A stretch of DNA of 64,000 nt from Aegilops tauschii subsp. strangulata (Eukaryota > Streptophyta > Magnoliopsida > Poales > Poaceae), in contig NC_053040.3 in assembly GCF_002575655.3 (NCBI RefSeq), forward strand, positions 463,932,780 through 463,996,779, given 5' to 3'. Below, one piece after another: positions 54,845 to 64,000 of this stretch (positions are counted from its first letter, which is position 1; each line of letters opens with the position of its first letter). The notes under the pieces were generated by a model. The model saw only the letters and a list, made by a program, of their open reading frames with translations, had not been told where the DNA came from and searched no databases. Position numbers and translations under genes: made by a program.

Positions 54845-55956
54845 GGCCAGCCCTTATGGCCCTTCTCTCCTTTCCACTAAAGCCCATTAAGGCCCAATAC
54901 TTCCCCGGGGGGTTCCGATAACCTCCCGGTACTCCAAAACTTATCCAAAACTTCCCGAAACCATTCTGGTGTCCGAATGTAACCTTCCAATATATCGATC
55001 TTTACCTCTCGACCATTTCGAGACTCCTCTTCATGTCTGTGATCTCATCCGGGACTCTGAACAAACTTCGGTCATCAAATCACATAACTCATAATACAAA
55101 TCGTCATCAAACGTTATGCGTGCGGACCCTACGGGTTCGAGAACTATGTAGACATGATCGAGACACATATCCGGTCAATAACCAATAGTGGAACCTGGAT
55201 GCTCATATTGACTCCTACATATTCTACGAAGATCTTTATCGGTCAAACCGCATAACAACATACGTTGTTCCCTTTGTCATCGGTATGTTACTTGCCCGAG
55301 ATTCGATCATCGGTATCATCATACCTAGTTCAATCTCGTTACCAGCAAGTCTCTTTACTCGTTCTGTAATGCATCATCCCGCAACTAACTCATTAGTCAC
55401 ATTGCTTGCAAGGCTTAAAGTGATGTGCATTACCGAGAGGGCCCAGAGATACCTCTCCGATACACGGAGTGACAAATCCTAATCTCAATCAATGCCAACC
55501 CAACAAACACCTTCGGAGACACCTGTAGAGCATCTTTATAATCACCCAGTTACGTTGTGACGTTTGATAGCACACAAGGTGTTCCTCCGGTATTCGGGAG
55601 TTGCATAATCTCATAGTCAGAGGAACATGTATAAGTCATGAAGAAAGCAATAGCAATAAAACTAAACGATCATTATGCTAAGCTAGCGGATGGGTCTTGT
55701 CCATCACATCATTCTCTAATGATGTGATCCCATTCATCAAATGACAACACATGTCTATGGTTAGGAAACTTAACCATCTTTGATTAATGAGCTAGTCAAG
55801 TAGAGGCATACTAGGGACACTCTGTTTTGTCTATGTATTCACACATGTACTAAGTTTCCGGTTAATACAATTCTAGCATGAATAATAAACATTTATCATG
55901 ATACAAGGAAATATAAATAACAACTTTATTATTGCCTCTAGGGCATATTTCCTTCA
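54845..55956 (-). mobile_element. Angela/BARE-type solo LTR, 5' part (split)
   Basis: On the minus strand it begins TGAAGGAAATATGCCCTAGA (55956 downwards), matching the well-known start of BARE/Angela/WIS LTRs except for bases 3-5. It includes GTGACGGAG-like and CAAGTAACATACCG-type LTR words. It joins the part at 7917-8539 at GGCGC. No internal copia domain is adjacent, so this is a solo LTR. Confidence 0.88.
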
Positions 55957-56029
55957 CTTAGGGCCTCGGGAGCCTTTGGGATGCCCAGCAAGTGGCATAA
56001 TAGGTAGAATTTCCAGCCACCCTGTGTAA

Positions 56030-56884
56030 GGGCATCTCCAAGGTGGATCTGTAAACCGCCCGCATTCGTTTGGACCATGCTGTTTGGACCGTGAAAGCCA
56101 TCCAGCGCGGGTCTATATCGGTTCGTGGGGCAGTCCGGACGCGTTTTCTCTCGCAAACCAGAGACAAAAGTTGGTGAGGTTTGCGGGAGTCCGGGCACCA
56201 GACACGTAGGACTCCGATACCCCCGGCCCATTCAAAAACCTTCCCGGACCCCGCGTCTCCATCCTCCCCATTTTCTCTTCTTCCTTCTCTCTCTCTTGCC
56301 TTCACCGCCGCTCCACCACCCGACCGGCCACGCCACATCCCTGCTGGAACTCTATGTCTTCGTCACCTCTAGCGCTCCAACATGGCTCTTCTCCGTCGCC
56401 ATTCCACCCCTGTCCTCCGACCGTCCCGCTAGGTACCATCCGCTGCTTCTATACTCACCATGCCCAGCAACTATTCGATGAATCGCTGGAGCTAAAAATA
56501 GTTTTTCCTTCTTCTTTCTAGCAATGGATTCCGATTCGGAGCACATATACGAGCAATATGTTGAGTTGCCCGATGGCTCATCAAGCGAGGAGAAGTACTC
56601 TGATGAGACGGTGATGATGCAGGTTGTCCTTGAAGATGCGAAGAGTGCGGAGAAACATGTTTTCAATTTCAAGGGCTCGATCAAGGGTCATCGAGTGCTC
56701 AACCGCAACAAGGCACGCGACCATTTGACACTGATGGCCGGCTACTTTGCCCCGGATGCACTCTTCACTAATCATTTTCGCTGGTGCAAGACTGTCTTTG
56801 ATTGTTTGTACCATGCGTCCGCTCCTACGATGACTACTTCATCCTAAAGAAGGACGCGGTGGAAAAGTTGGCTTCTCTGGTTAC
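56030..56884 (+). mobile_element. PIF/Harbinger transposon, left part, cut by gypsy C
   Basis: GGGCATCTCCAAGGTGGATC at 56030 follows TAA (56027-56029), the 3-bp TWA-type target of PIF/Harbinger. A GC-rich leader (56220-56440) and an intron-like stretch ending TTCTAG precede the transposase exon at 56524. The rest of the element is displaced beyond element C or lost; no right end is in the window. Confidence 0.75.
56524..56884 (+). pseudogene. PIF/Harbinger-type transposase, N-terminal part
   Basis: The frame from ATG 56524 encodes an acidic start (MDSDSEHIYEQYVELPDGSS), then VFNFKGSIKGHRVLNRNKAR and YFAPDALFTNHFRW. These are typical of the first 100 residues of grass HARBI1-like/ALP1-like transposases. 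A shift near 56805-56820 moves the continuation (VRSYDDYFILKKDAVEKL) to another frame. At 56884 element C interrupts it, so the DDE nuclease domain is not in the window. The host protein would cut and join transposon ends in the nucleus. Confidence 0.75.
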
Positions 56885-57525
56885 TGTCACGACCGGTTTT
56901 TCAATAAAATATTTATTGAGAGACCAATCCCTTTTACGGACCAGTAGAGAAGAATTCCTTCACACTGGTAGACATTATCTTGGTCACAGAAGAAAAATAC
57001 CAGGAGTACTAAATATAATACAAGGTTGAGCGGGGACTGCTCAACAATTTATTACATGCACGCCGAATAGACATAACGGCGGATAGGGTGGCATAACTAC
57101 TAACTCACGATAACAACGGTGGTGGAAATATCACAGCGGAGCGGGTGATATGACTCCTGCAAACTACAGCTCTTCGAGCGTCGGGGTGAAGCTCGAGGAG
57201 GTTTATTGCGGGTGGCGGAAGCGTTTATAATACAAGTGACCAATATCCAGGACCGCACAGGGCTGACTGGGATTCCTCTAGGCGTTGGACTCACTATCGA
57301 ATTCTTCATCCAAGAGATCGCCTTCGTCAACATCTGGCCAAATCAACAAGCCACGTGAGTACTATGAAAGTACTCGCAAGACAGTTCGGACATAAGATAT
57401 AACAAATGTAAACATGAAGCATAAGAACAGAATAACAAGTGCGTTCAGGCATAGAGACAATATTGCATGGGGAAATAACAGAGAAGTCGGGCGGTAGACC
57501 TCCCGAAATCCCAAAATAAATACTG

Positions 57526-57815
57526 GGTGCCAAACGAGGGTCTGAATGACTCCTCGAGAGGAAACTGCAAGAATAGTAATACCGGTGCCAAACGAGGGTC
57601 TGAATGACTCCTCGAGAGGAAACTGCAAGAATAATAATGCCGCAGTCGGGCGTCAGGGCGACACCACATAAAGGGCTTATAAAAGGAAATAAAAGATAGT
57701 GCATGCCACAGTCGGACGTCTGAGCGACATCACATAAAGGGCTTATATCAAAAGTAAATAATCAATATGCCACAGTTGGACGTCTGAGCGACATCACATA
57801 AAGGGCTTCATAACT
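57526..57815. repeat. Tandem repeats in the LTR of C
   Basis: A 58-bp unit (GGTGCCAAACGAGGGTCTGA through AACTGCAAGAATA) is doubled at 57526-57641; the solo LTR has it once. The CATAAAGGGCTTAT unit of about 66 bases follows three times, matching the array at 5252-5425. Confidence 0.85.
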
Positions 57816-59016
57816 TAACATATTATTAGCTCAAGAATTTAAATCATATCCAGAGAATAATCAGGCATGAGATAAATAACAGGGTTAGTCCATCCACAGG
57901 AGTAACGTTCAGCTAAGTCTACTACTCATGCTCACTAACCGGAAAGAAGAACAAACCACGAGGACTTGACATAGATATGGATACACTGATCACGATACTT
58001 GACCATGGATACGATGACTCGGAAGGATTTGACTCTGCAGAGTTTGTACTTTAACCACAGCCAACGGATTTCAGTAGTCACAGGGACTAGTTCCGTTTAC
58101 GGTGTTTTGGAAGAAACACATCTAACCAGTACACACCCATTCAACAATCCGAAGCCAGGAATCACCCTCGGCAACGTTCAAGAAAAACCTTGAGACGGGG
58201 AGGCTACAACCTCGCGTAGCATGGGATCAAATTTCTATACGCGCGCTCTAAGGGGTGTCCCCCTCTCAGTCCCAACCGGAAACACCCATGCCCCCTGACC
58301 GGATGACTGGCTTTAATCCAGGGCCATGGAACCATCATCCCGGCCCCTCTGTTTGGTGTGTACACGGAAAGAGGTTACCAACTTACTAAACCGCATTCTG
58401 GCAGAAAACAAGTGGTAGCACGGAAGGGGGAAGAACGATAACGTGACTCCGTCCACGTTAACGTCGGAAATTGTTGGATGACACAAGGCTGGCATGCTAC
58501 AACAGTACCACCTTGCTGCCCTCCATGTCACCACATGATTAGGCCATCTCTCATCAGAGATCATCGCAACTTTGGAACACGCGGGTAGGTGCCTCACAAG
58601 CAACGAGGTACTCACCGATACTCATACGCCACGCACAACCTCTCACGCAAACATGCAAAACACCTATCATATCAAAGGTTCAAACATGCTTGCCTGGTTC
58701 GGAGAAGTCGGAGTCTAGCTCGGCGAAGTTCGCGGCTCCGTCACCTCTTCCGGAACCTACGGTATAGCGAAGAAGCATACTAACGTGAAAACCAACGCGT
58801 GCATAAAAGTTGTTCCAAAAAATTTCCAAATAAATCCCATAAAAAACTAGACAAAATTATAAGATTGTCAGAAAAAGAATCACTCAAAAATCACTTTTTA
58901 TTAAAAAAGTTATAAGGGTTTCTGTCCAGGGACTCATGTGTAATGAAACAGAAAAGTTCCAGGGGTTTAACTGAGAAAACAGAAAACGGTTCGAATAGAA
59001 ACGCGCAAGCTCAAAA

Positions 59017-59946
59017 CCTAAGCCGCACCATTATTGCAGGGGTGGGGCTCGGCCTCCGAACCGTATGTGGGACGAGTTTCTGCTCCAGGTCCAGATGGCT
59101 TCTCTGTTAGCTTTTTAGAGCTTTTTGGCCCCTGACGAAAAAGGCAGTCATCAGTCGCCCCCTTTCCTATTTAGCTTTGCTTGCTGCCTATTATGAGAAT
59201 AGGTCCCGGTTCAAGCGGCCCTGCGGTTTTCGTTCCTCTATTGATATTTCGTTCCTCGAATCGAGACTTTCTTTGTCGAGGGCGAATGAAGTGGATCAAC
59301 CTCTTTTTGGCTCGGGCCAAACACTTTTTCTCGCTGGTAGAGCTTTCTAAAAAAAAGCGATGGGGGATTAGCAGGGGATTTTGTCGTAAAGGAATTATAG
59401 AAATGGAAAAGGGACTTCAAAGCTCAGAAGAGACGGTCCCACTTCTATCAGGGCCTACAACTTTGCCAAAGCCGACTAGCATCCCTTTCCGTGGTGAACT
59501 GGCCGTCCCATACCTTCATTTTGTCTCATGTGTGTTGAACATTGTCTTCCTCGGTTCCAGCTTCACTGATGTAGGTAGGGCTGCACGTGAGTAGGTCAGT
59601 ATATGCGTATTTGCCAATAGAGGAAAACACGTAGTAAGTAGGCTTGCTTTTTCGTAGGGATAGGTAGCTTGCCAACGCGGTTAGTATAAGTCGATCGGCT
59701 GCCGCCGGTTGAGTGATAGGCCTACCTAAATGCTCCCGGCCTTTTCTTTGGTCTAAAGGACCTAAACTACTCACTTGCCAAACTGCCTATTCATATGCCC
59801 TTTCCTAAACCACTTTGCATTGCAACTCACTGATGGAGAAGAACTGGAGAGCTCAGCTAGAGCTGGAGGAGGTGGTAGTACCTGTTCCCTACTGGTACCA
59901 GTGGTGGCTTGATCACTTCAAATTGGAGGGACTATTGGGCCAAATT
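59017..59946. other. Insert of about 930 bp in the LTR, organellar (mitochondrial-like) DNA
   Basis: Alignment to the solo LTR (about 4035-4070) shows that the LTR breaks after GCGCAAGCTCAAAA and resumes at GAAACGCATTTGCCCGAAGG. The insert has no LTR, TIR or A tail. On the minus strand, 59102-59058 ends in GAAACTCGTCCCACATACGG followed by TTC, like domain V of a group II intron. The next 40 bases (GGAGGCCGAGCCCCACCCC) could be domain VI. The general style (TTCGTTCCTCTATTGATATT, AAAAAAAAGCGATGGGG) is that of plant mitochondrial DNA. I read it as a nuclear mitochondrial insert (NUMT). Frames at 59181-59594 and 59815-60006 are not assigned. A search against cereal mitochondrial genomes would decide. 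Confidence 0.5.
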
Positions 59947-60471
59947 AGGGGAAACGCATTTGCCCGAAGGCGCCAACAGAAAACGTTTCGAGGGAGAAGA
60001 GAATAGAGGCTGACAGGGGGGTCCACATGTCAGGTTTAAAAAGTTCGCCGGCGCCCGAAGACTGCGGTGGTCGCCGGCGTCGAACCACGGCGAGACAGGG
60101 AGATCGGAGTGTACCAAGAGCTTCAGCGTGTCCTTCCGCGTCGGTGGGTGGTGGACTCGACCGACGGAGAGCACTACGTCGACGGCGACACTTTCTCCGG
60201 CGGACGGCGGCTCGGGTGATGGTGGAGAACTCCGGTGGGTGCTGCAAACTCCGAATTGAAGCGCGGGTCAGGAGAGTGGATGCATAGGGAAGCTACTGGC
60301 AAGAGTTGAAGGGTGGAGGTGCACGCACGAGAGCGAATCGAGCTGGATCCCGTGGCGGGTCGCGGCGGCCGGAGTCGGGGAAGAAAGCTCCCTCGGGGCT
60401 CTTCCAGTGGCTTGGTGTGGTCTAGGTGGAGTGCAGAGGTGGTGTGGGTTCGAGTTGAAGCTCGGGGCCTC

Positions 60472-60479
60472 TATTTATA
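60472..60479 (-). promoter_or_regulatory. TATA box of the LTR of C
   Basis: The minus strand reads CTATAAATAGAGGCC, as in the solo LTR at 3497-3504. Confidence 0.7.
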
Positions 60480-61775
60480 GGCGGATCGAGGGGGCGGCCG
60501 TGAACGGGATCGCTCCGGCGAGCAATTACGGCGAGGCAGTGTCTTGGCAGGGAGCTTAAGTGGCCAGGCAGCATCAGTGAGATGTACTGGTGTCGTTCCC
60601 CCGCTAATCCCGATTGGTCTTGGCGTAATGGCGCCGGTCCACGGTGGGGTGGCCGCACGGGCACGACGGCGGCAGAGAGCGCGCTCCGCGCCCAGCGGTT
60701 CACGACGAGGGTGGCAGCGCGCACTGGGGAGTGGAAGGCCACGCGGCGATTTCCGGTGGCTTGGGCGGCGCTGGGTGGCGCCGTCTGTGCTGCGCCTCTC
60801 TCTGGCGGCCGCAAAGCCGCCGCTGGCGTCGGTCACGGGGCGGCGCACCTCCTCCAGCTCGTCGCCGATGTCCGCAAGCATCCAGGCGCTCGTGCGGTGC
60901 AGAGGACAAGGGGGAGGGGACGGGGAACACGGCGACGCCGAGGCACTGGCGAGATCGACTACGGACACTGAAGAAACGACAGCAACACTGAACTGTTCTC
61001 TGAATTTGACTGAACCTGATTTTGACAATGCTCTGCAGGTGTTCGACAGAATGATTTGGCAAGGAGAAAAATTTTCCTGGAGCTGGGGCTTGGTGAGGTG
61101 ACCACTCAATGCACCCAGAGGCTGCCTGATTTTTCTCAGAAATTTTGGAGAGGGATTTGAATGAATTTCATCAAATTTGGCAAAACTGGTCCAAACTTGC
61201 AGCAAGTATAGTTTGAAAATTTTGAACTGAAGACCAGTGGATCTTCATGGATCTTGGTTGAGGGTTCAAAGGACTAGGAAGGGAAATTGGTTTGGGGGCA
61301 AAAATCAAAACAGAAATGGTAGCTCCTTTGTAAATCTCCAAGAGCTAGAATAGAAGGCAGAAATTGTTTTGATAAGATTTAAATGGAAAAAAATCATATG
61401 GGGAGGTTCAACTTGCTGGATTTGATGCAAATCAAGATCCAAAGGTGAGGGAAGGTTTAGGAGAGTGGATTTGCACTAAGGCCATGGCAAGAGAGATTTG
61501 TTGAAAGTGGTAAAGGATTATTCCAAAAGCTATAGAGTATTTTCAAAGGAATTTTCAAAAGACATTTTTCCCAAGTGAAAAGCATTTTGGCTTGAGCCAA
61601 AATAAAAAGCAAGAACCTCCAAGACCAAAAACAAGTCTTGGGTGAATCCAAATAAAACTCTTGCCATAAAAAAAAAATTTGAAAGGGGTTTTTTTTGAAG
61701 AAAAAAATTTTAAATCACCTCCCTCAAGTCAAGTAAATTTTTTGAAAAATCCAAAATGAAATTTTGGGTGTCACA

Positions 61776-61792
61776 ACACCTACCCCCTTAGG
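61776..61792 (-). other. Polypurine tract of gypsy C
   Basis: The minus strand reads CTAAGGGGGTAGGTGT immediately before the LTR start TGTGACACCC. Confidence 0.65.
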
Positions 61793-62861
61793 AAAAATCT
61801 CGTCCTCGAGATTTCAGCTGATCCTCGAATAGATATGGATATTCTGCCTGAAGAAAATCTTCCCTTTCCCATGTAGCTTCATCCTCAGTGTGGTTGCTCC
61901 ACTGAACTCTGAAAAATTTGGTCGTTTTCCGACGGGTCCTCCGTTCAGACACTCCCAGTATCTTTACTGGCCGCTCTCTGTAGGTGAGATCTGGTTGTAC
62001 ATCAATGCCCTCATGAGATACATGCTTCTCCGGGTTACTCACACATTTTCTCAATTGTGAGACGTGGAATACGTCATGGACGTCTGACAGTTCCTTGGGT
62101 AAGTCTAGTTTGTAGGCCACTGTGCCTCTTCGTGCCTCTATACAAAATGGTCCGATAAATCTCGGGGCTAGCTTCCCCTTAATTTTGAACCATTGCAGGC
62201 CCCTCATAGGAGACACTCGTAGGTATACGGAATCACCGGGTTCAAAGCTGACATCATGATGTTTTTGATCGTAGTAGCTCTTTTGTCGGCTCTGTGCTGT
62301 CTTGAGTCTGTCCCTGATCTGCTTAACTTTCTCCTCGGCTTCTTTAAGCATGTCTGGGCCGAAGATACGACTGTCACCTGTTTCTGACCAATTTAGTGGG
62401 GTACGACACCTCTGTCCGTACAATGCTTCGAAGGGTGCCATTTGCAAGCTGGCTTGGTAACTGTTGTTGTAAGCAAATCCGGCATACGGCAAACTCTCTT
62501 CCCAACTGGATCCATAGGTGAGCACACAGGCTCTCAGCATATCCTCTAGGATTTGGTTTACACGTTCCGTTTGTCCATCAGTCTGAGGGTGGTATGCTGT
62601 ACTGAAAGCTAGTTGCGTGCCCAGAGCTTGTTGTAGGTGATCCCAAAATTTGGAGACAAATTGGGTGCCTCGGTCGGATATTATAGTCTTTGGGACTCCA
62701 TGCAAACAAACTATACGAGAGAGATAAAGCTTGGCCAGCCTTTGTGTGGAGTAGGTAGTCTTCACGGGAATGAAATGAGCAACCTTGGTTAGTCGGTCTG
62801 TGATGACCCATATGGCGTCATTTCCGCGTTGTGATCGGGGTAGTCCGACGATGAAGTCCAT
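61788..62861 (-). CDS. Gypsy C integrase core and chromodomain
   Basis: The 357-codon frame contains the integrase catalytic Asp in GMDFIVGLPRSQ, Asp in IISDRGTQFVSKF and Glu in DGQTERVNQILED. The DNA-binding C-terminal part follows (FEPGDSVYLRVSPMRGLQ, LAPRFIGPFCIEA, DVFHVSQLRKC). A chromodomain occupies about residues 295-345 (VKILGVSERRTRR, FFRVQWSNHTEDEATWERE), with the aromatic/acidic pattern known to guide chromovirus integration to modified histones. It is in phase with the upstream frame, separated by one TAG at 62903-62901, so the ATG at 62861 is not the biological start. Confidence 0.9.
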   Translation of the reverse strand: MDFIVGLPRSQRGNDAIWVITDRLTKVAHFIPVKTTYSTQRLAKLYLSRIVCLHGVPKTIISDRGTQFVSKFWDHLQQALGTQLAFSTAYHPQTDGQTERVNQILEDMLRACVLTYGSSWEESLPYAGFAYNNSYQASLQMAPFEALYGQRCRTPLNWSETGDSRIFGPDMLKEAEEKVKQIRDRLKTAQSRQKSYYDQKHHDVSFEPGDSVYLRVSPMRGLQWFKIKGKLAPRFIGPFCIEARRGTVAYKLDLPKELSDVHDVFHVSQLRKCVSNPEKHVSHEGIDVQPDLTYRERPVKILGVSERRTRRKTTKFFRVQWSNHTEDEATWEREDFLQAEYPYLFEDQLKSRGRDFS

Positions 62862-62900
62862 TCCTATTTCATCCCATTTCCACTCCGGTATCCTGTTTGG

Positions 62901-63995
62901 CTAGAGTAGCCCTGCTGGCTTTTGATGCTCGGCCTTGATGCGCTGACATGAATCGCAACAAGCAATAAATGCAGCTATATCCCTTTTCATACCGTGCCAC
63001 CAAAATCTTTCCTGAATGTCTTTGTACATTTTGGTTCCTCCAGGGTGGATCGAGTATGGAGCGGTGTGGCTTTCGGTTAGGATTTGTTGCTTGAGTTCCT
63101 CAATGTTAGGTACGCAAAGTCTGTCTCCGTACCATAATATTCCTTCACTGTCTGTGACGAACTCTGAAGCCTTACCAAGGTTCATTTTCTTCTTTATACC
63201 TTCGATGCTGGGATGCCCCTGTTGAGCCTTCTTAATTTGTCCCACTAGGGTGGGTTGTATCTCCAGATTTGATACAGTGCCCTCAGAGACTATCACCATG
63301 TTGAGCCTAGCGAACTCTTGCTGAAACTCAGGCCTCAAGTTTTGCGGACCGTCGTTGTCCGGGCTGGGGTTTCGACTAAGGGCATCAGCCACTACATTTG
63401 CTTTCCCTGGATGGTAGTGAATGCCGACATCATAGTCCTTGACCAACTCCAACCAGCGTCGTTGGCGTAAATTTAGCTCTGGCTGTGTGAAAATATATTT
63501 GAGGCTCTTATGGTCCGTATATATTTCACAGCGATTTCCCAACAGAAAGTGCCTCCACTCCTTGAGTGCATGTATGACTGCGGCTAGCTCCAAGTCATGT
63601 GTTGGGTAATTTTCTTCATGTTTTCGCAGCTGCCTGGAGGCATACACGACAACTTTGCCATCCTGCATTAGTACACATCCGAGGCCTTTTTGGGACGCGT
63701 CACAATATACTTCAAAACTCTTGTGTATGTCTGGCACGGTTAATACCGGTGCGGTTGTTAGCTTCTTCTTAAGTTCTTGGAAGCTTCTCTCGCATGCTTC
63801 CGTCCACACAAATTTCTTGTCTTTCTTGAGCAACTGTGTTATTGGTTTTGCCACAGTGGAGAATCCTTCAATAAATCTTCTGTAATATCCGGCCATTCCC
63901 AGGAAACTCCGCACATCTGTAACGTTGGCGGGTGGCTTCCAGTCAAGTATGGCTTTGACTTTTTCTGGGTCTACGGCCACGCCTTCTTGGTTCAA
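62901..63995 (-). CDS. Gypsy C reverse-transcriptase end, RNase H and integrase zinc domain (partial)
   Basis: The frame is open to the window edge. Residues about 1-85 are the RT thumb/connection ([30 protein letters not shown]). RNase H follows with Asp in [11 protein letters not shown], Glu in [15 protein letters not shown], Asp in [11 protein letters not shown] and Asp in [11 protein letters not shown]. The integrase zinc domain has [11 protein letters not shown] and then CDSCQRIKA. It ends at TAG (62903-62901) in AGLL*, where related elements have a sense codon; otherwise the frame is undamaged. The RT active site YxDD lies beyond the window. Confidence 0.9.
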   Translation of the reverse strand: MNQEGVAVDPEKVKAILDWKPPANVTDVRSFLGMAGYYRRFIEGFSTVAKPITQLLKKDKKFVWTEACERSFQELKKKLTTAPVLTVPDIHKSFEVYCDASQKGLGCVLMQDGKVVVYASRQLRKHEENYPTHDLELAAVIHALKEWRHFLLGNRCEIYTDHKSLKYIFTQPELNLRQRRWLELVKDYDVGIHYHPGKANVVADALSRNPSPDNDGPQNLRPEFQQEFARLNMVIVSEGTVSNLEIQPTLVGQIKKAQQGHPSIEGIKKKMNLGKASEFVTDSEGILWYGDRLCVPNIEELKQQILTESHTAPYSIHPGGTKMYKDIQERFWWHGMKRDIAAFIACCDSCQRIKAEHQKPAGLL

Positions 63996-64000
63996 TATAT

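Larger units (their letters stand above)
56885..61775 (-). repeat. 3' LTR of gypsy C
   Basis: The LTR runs from TGTGACACCC (minus, 61775) to GGTCGTGACA (56885). It is 4,891 bp against 3,911 bp of the solo LTR at 2203-6113. Most of the excess is a foreign segment at about 59017-59946. A TATA box is kept at 60479-60472. Confidence 0.92.
56885..64000 (-). mobile_element. Gypsy element C, chromovirus, partial (runs off the window)
   Basis: In minus orientation, reverse transcriptase end, RNase H, integrase and chromodomain (63995-61788), polypurine tract and 3' LTR (61775-56885) follow each other. The 5-base target on the left is GTTAC (56880-56884); the partner is beyond 64000. The C-terminal chromodomain places it among chromoviruses (Tekay/Del-like). 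The pol in view has only one stop. Confidence 0.92.

Noticed and set aside
4863..58193. 64-codon frame shared at 4863-5057 (minus) and 57999-58193 (plus)
   Set aside because: Both are the same part of one LTR family, so shared sequence explains the conservation. There is no independent evidence of coding.

Overview
The window is plant nuclear DNA that is almost entirely transposable-element sequence. It suggests a Triticeae grass (wheat, Aegilops or barley group). The reasons are a BARE/Angela/WIS-type copia LTR, several Stowaway MITEs with the CTCCCTCCGTTC end, large gypsy elements with 5-bp target duplications (TSDs), and very deep nesting. No intact ordinary host gene was recognised outside the mobile elements. 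The best intact small reading frame (180 codons, 26606-27148) lies inside a DNA transposon.

Layout. Positions 1-2200 hold a long foldback and GC-rich sequence without a recognisable gene. A complete solo LTR of a chromovirus-type gypsy family lies at 2203-6113, flanked by a perfect AAAGG duplication. Degraded sequence with a foldback MITE (6887-7055), a microsatellite and a Stowaway (7760-7868) follows.

The centre of the window is a four-deep nest. (1) A solo Angela-type LTR on the minus strand (7917-55956) is split by (2) gypsy element A on the plus strand (8540-54839, TSD GGCGC). The gag frame of A is split by (3) gypsy element B on the minus strand (9751-43862, TSD GAAAC). B is split by (4) a CACTA DNA transposon of about 24.9 kb (14364-39285, TSD AAC). 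The CACTA carries a 180-codon gene, decayed gene pieces, a LINE tail, Stowaways and many tandem repeats.

Right of the nest, a PIF/Harbinger transposon (from 56030) has its transposase exon cut by gypsy element C on the minus strand. The 3' LTR of C is 56885-61775. Its integrase with chromodomain, RNase H and reverse-transcriptase end (61788-63995) run out of the window.

How the parts relate. A and B belong to a Tat-like group. Both carry, besides gag and protease, a multi-exon gene on the strand opposite to gag-pol, between the pol region and the 3' LTR. A keeps a full but mutated pol with an extra RNase H domain. B has gag, protease and the antisense gene but no visible reverse transcriptase or integrase, so it probably relied on other elements. 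The CACTA has no visible TNP2-type transposase and also looks non-autonomous. The solo LTR at the left and the LTR of C at the right are the same family in opposite orientation. The C copy carries an extra segment of about 930 bp that looks organellar, possibly mitochondrial, with a group II intron end.

LTR comparisons by eye give about 16 substitutions over 548 bp for A and about 13 over 475 bp for B. Both insertions are therefore moderately young, and B is necessarily younger than A.
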